Shown: piece by piece, positions 36,573 through 46,985 of the stretch
Layout of the letters: the number at the start of each line of letters is the position of its first letter
How positions within the stretch are numbered: the first letter of the stretch is position 1
Source of the DNA: Strongylocentrotus droebachiensis
Lineage: Eukaryota > Echinodermata > Echinoidea > Camarodonta > Strongylocentrotidae
NCBI GenBank assembly: GCA_035222895.1
Contig: JAVYIG010001818.1
Coordinates: 124,001-188,000, forward strand
Direction of reading: 5' to 3'
DNA length: 64,000 bases
Program-made: the position numbers and the translations under genes
Notes under the pieces: model-generated
Seen by the model: the letters and a program-made list of their open reading frames with translations, nothing else
What the model was told of the DNA's origin: nothing
Databases searched by the model: none

Positions 36573-36766
36573 ACAATTGCATACCGTATAGCGTACCGAC
36601 GGTGGGGTGCGGGACCGGGAGTGCGCGTCTGCGAAATTAGCGACTGTAATCTCAGATCACCATAAAATTCATGCGAGTAATTCATTATTACGGTCGTTAA
36701 CTTCACGCACGTGCGCACCTGGCCCCGCATCCCACCATCGGTACGCTATATACGGTATGCAATTGT
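36573..36766. repeat. Inverted repeat (hairpin element)
   Basis: ACAATTGCATACCGTATAGC and the following GTACCGACGGTGGGGTGCGG return inverted as CCGCATCCCACCATCGGTAC and GCTATATACGGTATGCAATTGT. The interior arms are more diverged. Confidence 0.8.
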
Positions 36767-37264
36767 ATTGTGCATCGGTTTGCCGCGAAACCTGTGAGAA
36801 AGTGTACATTATGCACCTGTCAATTGTATGACCCACCCCATGAACCCCGGGGATGGTGCGTCACTTGTCTAATGTGCGTCGGATTTTACTATACCATGAC
36901 GCACATATGCGGCAAAACTATGACGAACTTCAGGCTACCAATGACGGTACCTCGGTCAAAATTATGACGCACCAGTTGTTGATTTTGACTGTCATTTTGA
37001 CGCACATTCGACATGGTCGAAATGATACAGAACGTGTTTTTCCTGATTTGCGATCGGGTCTAATCTCATTTCCAGGCATGAGCACTCGTTTGTTGTTGCA
37101 ATACCGTTCCCCCACCTGCACCGTGCAAGGCACAATGTTTTCTGTTTTCTAGTAGACATCTACGATAGATCTACTGGGATGGTGGTGCAGGGCTTTGCCA
37201 TAAAATGCCCTTGTTTTTATATAATATTTCCTTTTCTGAAATCTATCATTAATACGCTCTAGAT

Positions 37265-37349
37265 TAGTGCTGTAACCAAACGTTTAACCGTCCGGTATCC
37301 GACCGCCAAAGGCGGATTCCGTTTTCAATTGGACGGTTTCGTTTTCCCG

Positions 37350-37381
<32 letters not shown>

Positions 37382-37778
37382 TTTCGATTTATGCCCCTCC
37401 ACCTGGCACTATGCCTGGCAATGTCTCCCAGCTCAGTAATCTGTGTGTTGACTCACTACTCCGAAACTAGAACAACACTTGTCTGTCATCTTGGTTTGAA
37501 AGTAATCTTTGTAATAGATCTCAATATGAAGTTTATAATAATAATTCATCCAACTTTTACACACGGCGTACCACAAGGTTCTATCCTAGGTCCTCTACTG
37601 TTTTTGATTTACATTAATGATCTTACACATTCTTCTAAAAACGACATTGTTACTATTATTTGTGACAAGTTAACAAGCACAAATCGGCCCCTTCAAATGC
37701 ACCTCGCAGTTAAATGAAAGTCCTTCCCGCTTTTTCACATGGACCTGTCTTGCAGGGTTAAAAAAAAAAAAAAAAAAA

Positions 37779-37814
<36 letters not shown>

Positions 37815-37887
37815 GTTTAACCGAAAACCGTCCGGTTTTGACTGGCGGTTAAACGGAATTGGAGATATCCGTGATGTTACAGCACTA
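37265..37887. mobile_element. hAT-type non-autonomous element with RT fragment
   Basis: A perfect 12-bp TIR TAGTGCTGTAAC / GTTACAGCACTA is flanked by an exact 8-bp direct repeat CTCTAGAT (37257-37264 and 37888-37895), diagnostic for hAT. Between subterminal ACCGTCCGGT blocks and long T/A runs sits the same reverse-transcriptase piece as in the elements at 5366 and 20835 (about 37375-37740; GVPQGSILGPLLFLIYINDL). Confidence 0.9.
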
Positions 37888-38250
37888 CTCTAGATCTATT
37901 ATCAAAATCAAAGTAAAATACAGAATACGTACGGTCAGATTTGTTTCATATTTCTTCAAGTCTTTTTAATGCGCGCGATGGTGATGCACAGCGGTACGTC
38001 ACTTGGATCTCACACTCATCACATGGATGAGTTTGTTTCGCTGCACTGCGCAATTTCTGGCTTTTACATACACATTTCAAGGCACGTAAGATGCTGCGAA
38101 CGTAAAAGCGCATTTAAAACGCCGCTTACTTCAGTCCGATCACTACGTATTGAACGCACAGAAAACCAACCGCATGGCGATCTGCGATACATGTGCTTTC
38201 CTATGCGAAAAAATTGTCTGTAGCTTGTCGAGTGCTGAGCTGAAAGTTAG

Positions 38251-38332
38251 TACCGTATTTGCCGGCGTAAAGGCCGCACCGCCGTATAGGCCGCACCCCC
38301 AACTTTGACATTTCGTAGAGGAAAAAAAAAAA

Positions 38333-38370
<38 letters not shown>

Positions 38371-38980
38371 AGAGAAAAAAAAAACGGACCAAACAAAATG
38401 ATCGTAATTTTCTTGTAGAACACTCTTTTTTTTTTTTACAAACTATACCAAATTCATCAATATTCTTATAAATCAACAAGAAGTTAACCTCAAAAATGAT
38501 CATAATTTAGCAGATCTTCATCGACTTTTAAGCTAGTACTGTATCGTACGCAGATTTGGTATCCTACAATACCCCTTCCTCGATGTGCGGTGTAATCCGA
38601 AATAGCATTTTTCGACCTGCGCAGTTGCGTTGCGCGGCAGCTAGCTCCGTAAGTAACGGCCTGTTCCTTTGTTTACTTTTTGGCGATGCAATGGTACGGA
38701 CTTAGATCTAGATCCATCGGCAGATTTTATTAGAAAAATAAGTTTTTTCGTCTTCATGTCAACTATGCAACATAAAATTGTCGGTAAGTTGTGTGGAGTT
38801 ATTCTAGAATTGTCCTGTACCGTTGTCTAGTCATGCTACCGTTCCTATAGTCCCATACATGCAAATGGATGTGATGTTTTGACCGCTGAATTTTGTTGTT
38901 GTTGCGTATACGCCGCACCCCGACTTTTTGATTTTTTCTCACCCGAAAATTCTGCGTCCTTTACGCCGGAAAATACGGTA
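38251..38980. mobile_element. TIR element TACCGTATTT..., related to the 5.4/20.8-kb family
   Basis: TACCGTATTTGCCGGCGTAA at the left and TTACGCCGGAAAATACGGTA at the right are inverted. Right after the left TIR there is a secondary GCCGCACCCC copy, as in the TACCGTAAATCTC elements. The interior holds poly-A (38336-38367) and a segment shared with 12690-12815. Confidence 0.8.
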
Positions 38981-39643
38981 GTACAAATTTAAGTGCCAAT
39001 TACAAATCAATTTGAAGATCGTATTATAAGTATGATCGTAAGTAATAGTACTTGCATTGTTCGTGTTACGGTGACCAGCGCATTAATTTCCCTCTTTAAT
39101 TTGGCAATTGCTTGCAAGAACACATTGATTTTCAGCAATACATGTGTGTATTAAAATACCAGCGCAGCACATGCTGGCCAGGGCCACGTGACGCATCGCC
39201 TCCACACACGGCCGATCGAAACGAATCGGCGCCAATTTTGTTTAATAGGTGACTCCAAATTAAAATCCCGCTTTGAGCAAGTTGACATTTTCTTTTTGAA
39301 AGTAAAATGCCAAAATAATGAATCGCTTACGAGATTCTAACAAATATAAATACCAAAATATTTGGGGCAAAGTTTGCCGACTCGGCATTTTGGTTGGACT
39401 AGACTTCACGAAGTACACCCGCGCTAGCGAGCTTGCAGGCTTCGCTAGCGGCCGTGAATACACTGTACTTTATTCAGTGACGCACCTATGTAAAGTGACT
39501 GACATCGACACACCCCACCGTCAATATTGTGACTGACCATAGGAGTAAAATGACGGTACCCTGAGTCACACCTTGATGGTAAATGACCCAACCATGACGC
39601 ACCTTCCCCGGGGTCCATAGGGTGGGTCATACAATTGACACCT

Positions 39644-40797
39644 GCATTATATTATAATGCCTTCGTTTTTAGGAAAAATACTTTAAAAAAGATAAGAAAA
39701 TTGGCACGAAAGAAGAAAGAAACATAAGAACTTTTAAATCATGACCATTATTTGAACAATTGATGAAGATTTAGTTGATTTTGGGGTATGTTTTAGTAGG
39801 GTTTCTCTACTCCAGAGTTACGGGTCAAAAAATGGATACGGAAGTAGGGCCTACACTAGACCGAAAACTTCAGTCTCTCTAATCGTCGGTTGTTCCACTG
39901 AGACTACGTCTGGCTCCACTAGACCTCCGATTATAGAGACTGAAGATTGTCCTATCGGGACTGTACGGAACCAATGGTTCGGTTCGGCAGGACCGCGATG
40001 AATGAGATATGCTACGAGATTTTCACTCTTTACATCCTCATACATGCTGCAATATTACAATAATTAGAGTCTAATTAAAAATAACATATATATAGCTTAT
40101 TTGACTTACGATAGCTTGCTCATTTAGATCCTAAATTAATGATTAATCCGAGAAAGTCTCGTCGTCGACATTATCAGTCTTGGTTTTAGTTGATGAATAT
40201 TCATTTTTTCTTTTCGAACGTCCAATAGCTACCGTAGCTACGTACGATTCAGCCCGGCTTGACCAACGAACTCCCACGAAACGAGTGCTCTGATTGGCCA
40301 TTGGCTATGTTTTGGTAGGTGGACCCGGAAATATATCGGCCGCCGGGTAATATTTCGAATGCATGAACGTACTGCTTCGCGGTTCTGAGATACAAATTGG
40401 ATAATTCATACAAGTAAGTCCGTAAATTATGTATTTAATATTAAGTTATCAAATTTTGATAACTGTAATTAGGACAAATGACATAGTCTACCAACCTAAT
40501 TTACATCTGATTTAGAAATCAGAAAATTAGATCTAGAGTCTAAATAAAGAAAATCGGGGGAGAAATGTCGGAAACGAAAAGCTGTTCCGCTGTGGCTCTA
40601 AATTACCCGCACGGTACGAGATCTCTGGTGTACCATCTGTATTGGTGAATGACAACAAATGTCAGTTTTATTAAAGAAATGACCCAAATCAGATGGTTAT
40701 TTCTGTCTAGGCCTACACTAGATCTAGCGCCCGATTAACCCCTCCTTTACTCCTTTACTCTAGATTTTGGTCTGAATATGTTATTGACATTATTATA
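39644..40797. other. OSBPL9 intron 1, unassigned
   Basis: Intronic DNA. A partial inverted repeat lies at about 39863-39945 (TCAGTCTCTCTAATCG against CGATTATAGAGACTGA). No gene recognised. Confidence 0.5.
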
Positions 40798-40975
40798 CAA
40801 ATAACGCACGTCCCAGAGTGCAATAGCGGTGAATGCAGTACGCGCGAGGTTTCTTTAGATTGGTGCCGCTCTGTGCAACGAGCCGCTTGCGGCGAGTTGA
40901 CAGTGCGAACCATCTGAAGAAACCGAGCGAACACTGCATTTACGTTTCGCACAACAGGGTCAAGTGCGTTATTTG
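40798..40975. mobile_element. Foldback element
   Basis: CAAATAACGCAC at the left returns as GTGCGTTATTTG at the right; inner blocks AATGCAGT and GAGGTTTCTT return as ACTGCATT and AAGAAACC. About 180 bp, non-coding. Confidence 0.75.
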
Positions 40976-41891
40976 TTTTATAAAATAGCGACACAAACAG
41001 CAACAAACAAAAGTTTAGATCTTAAGTATACGAGAGTTCGATCTAACGTTAGATCTAGAGTTATGTTGGTTCTAGAAATAAAATGAGGGTCTAAGACCTT
41101 GCAGGCTTACCAAAAAGTCCACGGGATTCATTGTTTGATTAAAAATAAAATGCATAGGGTGTCTAGAGACGAGTCTACATCAGACAGCTAAAATTCCTGG
41201 CTTCATTATAAAATCCAAAAGTCAAAACGGGTCTAAATCCAAGGCAAAAGTAAAACAAAAATTTGCTTTCTAATAATACCCCGCTCTAGCTAGCTAAGCT
41301 ACGCGTACGCTGCATGCGCTGGGGATCATGGTGGAGCGTACAATATTAGCTACGCGTAGCCTACAATAATTGCAATGCACTCGAGGGAGCGCGTACTACA
41401 CGTACGCCCGCGCACTGGATCTCCATGGTCACGCGTACGCACCGTGCAATATAACTTTTTACTGCGCTTTTTCTGCACTCATTTCTGCAAAATCGTGCTT
41501 GCATCAAAAATTTGTCAATGCCATGTGATGCGTATTGACCAATCACGATGCTTAAAATACTAGAGCCATTTTATAATGGTCATTATCATGCAGAATATCA
41601 GATATCAAACACAAAAACTAAAAGAACTGTCCTCCTTTAAAACTCGACTGTCTCCAAATTCCAAAAGTATGTGTAGAAATCTAGGTCTATACTTTTTTCT
41701 AGGTCTAGCTAGATACTAGATTCTACGTTGTTTTGCCATCACACCACGGCCGTCCGAGCCTCTGACCTGTCAGTGCAGCTGCAGTGCTGAGCGAGTCAGA
41801 CTGCTGGGAGCTCGAGTGGATCTTAGTCGATACTCAATTTATTTAATGCTTAAATCTAATTGAAAATTCAATAATATTCTGAAAAACTCAC
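40976..41891. other. OSBPL9 intron 1, near the promoter
   Basis: Higher GC and CpG than the rest of the window, with ACGCGTACGC-type palindromic words at 41300-41435. Possibly regulatory. No gene seen. Confidence 0.4.
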
Positions 41892-42020
41892 TGTATAGTA
41901 GGATAATAGGCCCGTCTGCTGGTCTAGCACAAACCAACGATACTGCCATCCTTTCATAACATTTGTCCATTTACTAAGTGGCCCTTCGAGGCCAAGGGCG
42001 TTTGGCCTGGCCGACGACAT
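41892..42020 (-). CDS. OSBPL9: OSBPL9-like gene, coding exon 1 (start, PH domain)
   Basis: This is the first coding exon of an oxysterol-binding-protein-related protein, ORP9 type. Such proteins counter-transport sterol and PI4P (or phosphatidylserine) between ER and Golgi or endosomes. The ATG at 42020 opens [10 protein letters not shown], followed by [20 protein letters not shown] and [13 protein letters not shown], then donor GTGAGT in phase 0. Human ORP9 has [23 protein letters not shown] at its N-terminus, so this Met gives the expected length; an upstream in-frame Met at 42182 would add 54 unconserved residues. Exons 1-4 form the PH domain (residues about 11-112), exons 5-6 a coiled-coil, exon 8 an FFAT motif. 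The ORD domain is outside the window. Identity between ORP9, ORP10 and ORP11 cannot be settled without the ORD, but the FFAT favours ORP9. Confidence 0.97.
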
Positions 42021-42386
42021 CTTGAAAATGATATTTATATTTAAATTAGCGCCATCTCTAGCTCGTTTTGGGATGGCCCGCAAAGTTTGAAAGGGAATTT
42101 CCCTCTTTACTGAACAGCCGATCTCGGTAGCGCGCGCCTGTGCATGTGTCGTGCCTGGAAGCAATTGACTCATGCGACTCATGCGGAGAAGATGCAGAAA
42201 TGAACTTTATTTTCTGTATCGAACAGATCGATATTTTCTTCTATTTTTTTAATTGCGACTTCACCAAACCGTGTCCACAGATGACAAGATATTGCTGCAT
42301 GTGCCTGACATCCTGATCGCAGAGAGATTACCTGCTGCTGTGCAGTGGACTGTGTGGTATATTGCCTTGGCTTGTTATTAAGCATA
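42021..42386. promoter_or_regulatory. Divergent promoter region of OSBPL9 and LRRC42
   Basis: This segment separates the OSBPL9 start codon (minus) from a plausible plus-strand leader exon that ends at a strong donor, GCATA|GTAAGTATTG, at 42386/42387. No TATA box is obvious. If the donor is the end of the LRRC42 leader, both transcripts start within a few hundred bases and share regulation. Transcript starts cannot be fixed from sequence alone. Confidence 0.45.
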
Positions 42387-43330
42387 GTAAGTATTGTGTC
42401 TTTGACATTGACAACTCAGTCAGATGGTGAGTTTTTGTCCACGTTTTCCATCGCTTAATAAAAATCAACATTTACAAAAGGCGACATGATCTATATTTCA
42501 AAACAACATTAGCAGTAACGGTACATAAATGAGACCTGCATCTAAAACCACTGAGTATGACAATCATTTCTACAATTCTACTGAAAAGGTGCACATGCCA
42601 CATGGTTTTAATTTCCAAAACTTGTTATCTTAAGTATGGATATCCCCAGTTTGATTGGTTGTTAGTTTCATTGTATCAGATATATTATTAATACGTAGAA
42701 GTAGTTATGCGATTTTGGCTATGTCCTATCCATACAGTGGCTTCAAAATCATAATTTAGGCAATTTGTTTACCAGTAGTAGGGAGGCCAATGCCCAAATC
42801 TAACTTTTTAATTACGAATTTGTTTAAAATAAAACAAAGATTAAAAGAAAGCATTTACTTTCACTAAGAAAACTCACCCATCTGCCGACTCCAGAAGTTC
42901 CATAAAATAGGAGATATCCAGCTTTTAAGCACTCCCTTCCTTCTACGCTTGGCCGTACGCAAGAGCCTTGAAACAATCAATTTCATGGTCCCAAAAATTA
43001 CGTCGAGAATTAGACAGGCCCGAGGGAATGGGCGTGTCATCATGGTCATTGCCCGGACAACAAGTTCAAAACTTCGCGCGAAAGTGCATTCATCATCACC
43101 GGCTAGCCTTGAATTAGTCGCACACACCGACACAGTACTACAGGCCGTCCACGTACGGTAATTGCATGCAAGCCGCAATCGAGCCATGCTAGCCATGCCA
43201 TAATGAGAGAAAGCTCGAAAACCACTCATTGTAAATTAAGAAAATGATTGAAATAAATAAATAGGCCTACCTTAGTTTTGATATGTATTCCAATTATTTC
43301 CTCATGAGTAAAGATCAATCTGACACTGCA

Positions 43331-43402
43331 AAATCCAACAGTTGCAGCGAACACAATACGATCGATAAATCCAACAGTTGCAGCGAACACAATACGGAAT
43401 CA
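43331..43402. repeat. 36-bp tandem duplication
   Basis: AAATCCAACAGTTGCAGCGA plus 16 further bases occurs twice in tandem. Confidence 0.93.
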
Positions 43403-44460
43403 AACATAGTCAATAGGACTGCACGCATTGATAGACGTGTACTGACGGAGATATTTCTCTCCCTCTCTCTCTCTCTCTCTCTCTCACTAACCATGATGAT
43501 ATCATACACTAAAACACACACGTTCAAATCATGGCATTCATTACACTTCCCAATTGGAGTATAGACTGCTCACGTAGACTTTTTTTTTTTTATTATACTG
43601 AAATGTCTTTTTTTACACTTCTCATACATTACTGCACGACACTGGTGTCTAGTGCTGAGAAAAAGGTACTATGTGTGAGACTACGTCAAATTTGTTTTGC
43701 GCGCGATGAGACCGGACCTCATACATATTCATATTATGATGTCGCAAGACTTCTATTTTGGGCTGGAACAATGACGTCTTTGTCACAGTTTTGCTCCCCA
43801 ATTTGAGATGGCTCTAGCTATGGGGCTCAAACCAACGCAAGATTGACAAAAACATCGTACTCTATCTACCTTTGATTGTGCAGTTTGTAAAAATCTGCAA
43901 TTAAAAAGATATAATCCTTTTTCGTTATATTTTCTAGTTGTTAAAAGTGACATTTGAACACAACTGATATGTTAATCTCTATCAAAAGTTCTTTGATATT
44001 AAATTGATTCCATATTTTTAGGCGCTACCTTCAGTCATTGAGAAGGATTTTAGTGAGCTAACCTCATCGCCCTCTAGGACCCTTCTAGTTTCTCTTGTCC
44101 GTCCGTTATTTTCGTCTGCTAACAGAATTATTGGATCTAAAAACGTCAAAATCTGCAAGATCGTCAACAAAGGGTGAAAGACTGTTACAGATCCGTGATT
44201 ATAGGTATGTTGTGGAGTGTGTAATTGTGTATTTGTTATACATTTGATTCCATAGATATTTGTTTTCTTTTTTTCCCCCTTTTTTTTTCTTCTGGTAATT
44301 TTCTGACTTGGACGACGAGCGCACAAATCGTAGGCGTAGAAGCCTTACGCCCGGGCATTGGCCTCCCTACCAGTAGATATTCACATGAGGAGGGAGAATC
44401 TTCGCATGCTCCTCAAGAATATCTTGAAATATTAAAAACAATATCCTGTATTATAATATA

Positions 44461-44684
44461 TGGGGTTCAAGTCCCGCCTGCGGCACTGATGTCCTTAGGC
44501 AAGACGTTATTCTACATTTGCCACTCTCCACCCAGGTTAATGGGTACCTGATATGCTTGAGTGCTAGTTACTTCGGCAGCTCGGCTACTACCAGGGTAAT
44601 ATGTGTGAAGCGCCATGAGCGTCAGAACCTGACAGATACCGGCGCTATATAAATAACCATATTATTATTTTTTTTTTTTTTTTA
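44461..44684 (+). mobile_element. tRNA-derived SINE, 5' truncated
   Basis: B-box GGTTCAAGTCCC at 44463, then a CACTGATGTCCTTAGGCAAG block, ATTTGCCACTCTCCACCCAG, GGCGCTATATAAATAACC, and an ATTATTATT plus poly-T tail. Same body as the 13.2-kb copy and tail type as at 55.2 kb. Confidence 0.8.
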
Positions 44685-44840
44685 ATGATGGAAGAAATGA
44701 AATATTTCTGATGTGGGCGATACTATTTTTCATTACAAGATTTACTTTTGACCAATCGTAGAGCAAGATCCTTAGTATGTGGAATATAAAAAGCAAACGA
44801 TCACCTTTTGGTTTCAGGCAATAGCAAATTATATTCCTTG

Positions 44841-44906
44841 GCGATCTTAATGTATACGCTATCTTTCCTCAGCTTCGCTTCGGAAAGATAGCTACATCCA
44901 GATCGC
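44841..44906. repeat. Hairpin (foldback)
   Basis: The inner stem GCTATCTTTCC/GGAAAGATAGC is perfect around a TCAGCTTCGCTTC loop; outer GCGATC pairs with GATCGC. Confidence 0.75.
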
Positions 44907-45450
44907 CTCGGAAGTGATTGTTTGTCCCATCACCTTCACCAACGGTAATTATTTGCTTATTATTGTACATATAAGCCTCTTTTCCCAGAGAATAAAATTA
45001 TGTACAGTATAGTATATTTAATTCCCTTTCTTTGATCCAGTTCAATATTGTTTGCATGTTGCTTCTCCTCCTTACAATACTCCACCATTGGAGAGTCAGC
45101 TTGCACAATCAAAATAGCACGCATTTAATGGGACGGGTCTATTTGCTATTGACCATGTGACGTCACAATGCTTATCAGTTAGTGTTTTTGCCTTAAAAGT
45201 TGACTTGGTAAAAGTAAAATGCTAAGATATGATCTGAATACGAGTTGAGACATACACTTAGCCAAGTACAATTCTACATAAGATACTAACTTAATCCGCA
45301 TACTGAATTGAATATGGCCCCAGTATATCATGTTAAATGCATTGCTAGTATTGCGTTTAAACACCAATTTATATTCAAAACTTTAAATCATCTTTCATTT
45401 CGACTTGCCAAATTTTGCTTTAAAGCCTATCTGCACTAGTTTGGCCAGGA

Positions 45451-45618
45451 GGGATTAGACCTCCCTCCCTGCATGGCTACTGACAGGTGGTTATCTCATC
45501 AAATCAGCTCTCAATTAATATAAGAAAAAGGGGATCATGGGGGACCAACAATATGATTAGGCATTGATTGCTATATAGAGGGCGCAAGTAGCTATAAGTA
45601 GTGCAGTGGGGCTTTAAG
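45451..45618 (+). repeat. Dispersed repeat A, copy 2
   Basis: Shares GGGATTAGAC, GGATCATGGGGGACCAACA and CTATATAGAGGG with 15401-15575, in the same order. Confidence 0.8.
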
Positions 45619-45782
45619 ACTAGCCGAGACACTGATAGATTGATAAATTTATCTTTCAATCCTTTAAATTTCACTGTATGATTTTGTATGTATAATAATA
45701 AATAATAATTATATTGGCTTTCTTTCGTGGTATATCAGATATAATTTTTTTTTAATTTTTGACAATGGATTTCAGGATCAGC

Positions 45783-46175
45783 ATGGCATATGAAGCATTT
45801 CCATCTGATGCTGTGGAAGCCTTTAATGATCCTGGGATCTACTATGTTCATGAGAATGGCAAACTGAGAAGTCCACCAGGACTTGGACATTCCTCCCATA
45901 CTTCAGCCTTCTCTGAATCTGGACTATCCAAACTTTCCCCCTTTGACATTGGGGAGAGTACTTCTGACGGAGGCACATGCTTCGTCCCTCGTTCCTTGTT
46001 CCAGCAGACAATAAATTTTGTGGCAATAAATCTCTGGAGAGTGGAGTCTTTGGTGGGCTTTCCAGACATTGTTGGGAAGCAGCTCTTCGATGCGGCCCAG
46101 TCTCACGGTATATTCACCAACAAGCAGCTAAGGCTGACCAGTCTGAGGCTGTTTGTAGAGGCCTATGACATTGAG
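45783..46175 (+). CDS. LRRC42: LRRC42-like gene, coding exon 1
   Basis: Leucine-rich-repeat-containing protein 42 is a conserved animal protein of poorly known function. The exon begins after acceptor GATTTCAG at 45775; the first ATG inside it (45783) gives MAYEAFPSDAVEAFNDPGIY, and the following YVHENGKL matches the human N-terminus (GPIYMRENGQL). A Met at 45759 lies in the intron. Further conserved blocks are ESLVGFPDIVGKQLFDAA and FTNKQLRLTSLRLFVEAY, compare human DSLIGFPEQIAEKLFSAA and LRALQKFTEAY. The exon has 131 codons and ends GAG|GTGATT. This donor is weak but is the only one giving phase 0 and the human spacing between EAY and the first LRR block; a GTAACT site at 46189 would create a frameshift. 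The whole gene has six coding exons, 515 residues (human 428). Confidence 0.93.
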
Positions 46176-46830
46176 GTGATTAACAAAATGTAACTCTTTT
46201 AGCAGTCCTTTAGTTGTGATTGAATTATTTAGTAAGATACATGATCTTCATATTCATTTATTTGTTCAAAAATCATTCTTCTACTTTGTTGTTAACAGAA
46301 CAAATATTAATAATGTGTTCATATAATACATATTTCATATGTTCAACTGCCCTTTTCAACTATGTTATTAACAGAGGTGAATTTTGAGATATATTTTGAA
46401 GGTATTGAGAGATTTTTGGTTGCGAAGAAATCTGGGTAGGTTTTTCCGCAGTTTGGGAGCAGCAGTTGTGAATCCTCTATCACCAAGCATGGGTAGCATC
46501 TTGGAATACGGATGGTTCAGCATGATGTCTTGAGTGGAGCAAAGGGAGTACCGGGATGGATGCCAGATAGTTATGAGTTCAGATAGGGAGGGAGGAACAA
46601 TAATCCTATAGTCTCCTAAGCTATTGAAGAATTCAAAGTCCAACATTTGATAAAGTATTTTCTACAATCTGCAACATTTTTCGTCACCTTTTTTAACAGT
46701 TCAAAGATTAAGACTTTTTAATATTCTGCCATTATGAAGACAGATAATTTTTTGCATAGCCGATAGCATGTTGTATTCATATTGTAAATATGCATTATCA
46801 CACTCTTTATTATTTTTATTTTTTTTTCAG
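46176..46830. other. LRRC42 intron 1
   Basis: Contains a minus-strand open frame (46368-46646) that includes FNSLGDYRIIVPPSLSELIT and LRKNLPRFLRNQKSLNTFK, which resembles the C-terminal tail region of LINE ORF2 proteins but is too short to classify. Confidence 0.35.
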
Positions 46831-46985
46831 ATCTTGTCTAGCCTGAACCTTAAAAGAAAACATGTAACACTGGAGGATTATGCTGGTGAAATCATGCTCT
46901 TCTCTGGTCTCCGGGAGCTTGAACTTGGAGGATGCAGCTTGGGTGAAGCACATGAGATGTGGTCTCACATCGGTAGCATGCCATG
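46831..46985 (+). CDS. LRRC42: LRRC42-like gene, coding exon 2 (LRR)
   Basis: Acceptor TTTTTTTTTCAG, 155 bp, phase 0 in and two bases over. It encodes ILSSLNLKRKHVTLEDYAGE then LRELELGGCSLGEAHEMWSH, aligning with human VLCSLCLRNRYLVISEKLEE and LTCLDLSCCKLGDEHELLEH. This is the first canonical leucine-rich repeat. The exon ends CCATG|GTATGT. Its last 25 bases and the donor are the first unit of the 17-copy array that follows, so up to 16 more potential donors lie downstream. Only the first keeps the frame: read-through meets a TAG at 47044. Confidence 0.94.

Larger units (their letters stand above)
36819..39639. mobile_element. 2.8-kb TIR element with ACCT flanks, host of nested insertions
   Basis: GTCAATTGTATGACCCACCC at 36819 is mirrored by GGGTGGGTCATACAATTGAC ending at 39639; the inverted similarity extends about 45 bp inward through a CCCCGGGG block. 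Flanking ACCT (36815-36818 and 39640-39643) may be a 4-bp target duplication. Many TGACGCAC subterminal repeats occur inside. It contains the hAT element 37265-37887 and the TIR element 38251-38980. No transposase found. Confidence 0.7.
42387..45775. other. LRRC42 5' intron (inferred)
   Basis: Non-coding interval upstream of the first LRRC42 coding exon. Another possible leader exon ends at 44204 before GTATGTTG. It contains a 36-bp duplication, a (CT)n run (43452-43485), a SINE, a hairpin and dispersed repeat A, listed separately. Confidence 0.45.

Noticed and set aside
42864-43229. A 121-codon minus-strand frame near the promoter
   Set aside because: No recognisable domain, no conserved start, and codon pattern is not distinguishable from chance; left as unassigned.
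46189-46194. GTAACT as the exon 1 donor of LRRC42
   Set aside because: It would give phase 2 and a stop in exon 2; GTGATT at 46176 keeps the frame and the human spacing.
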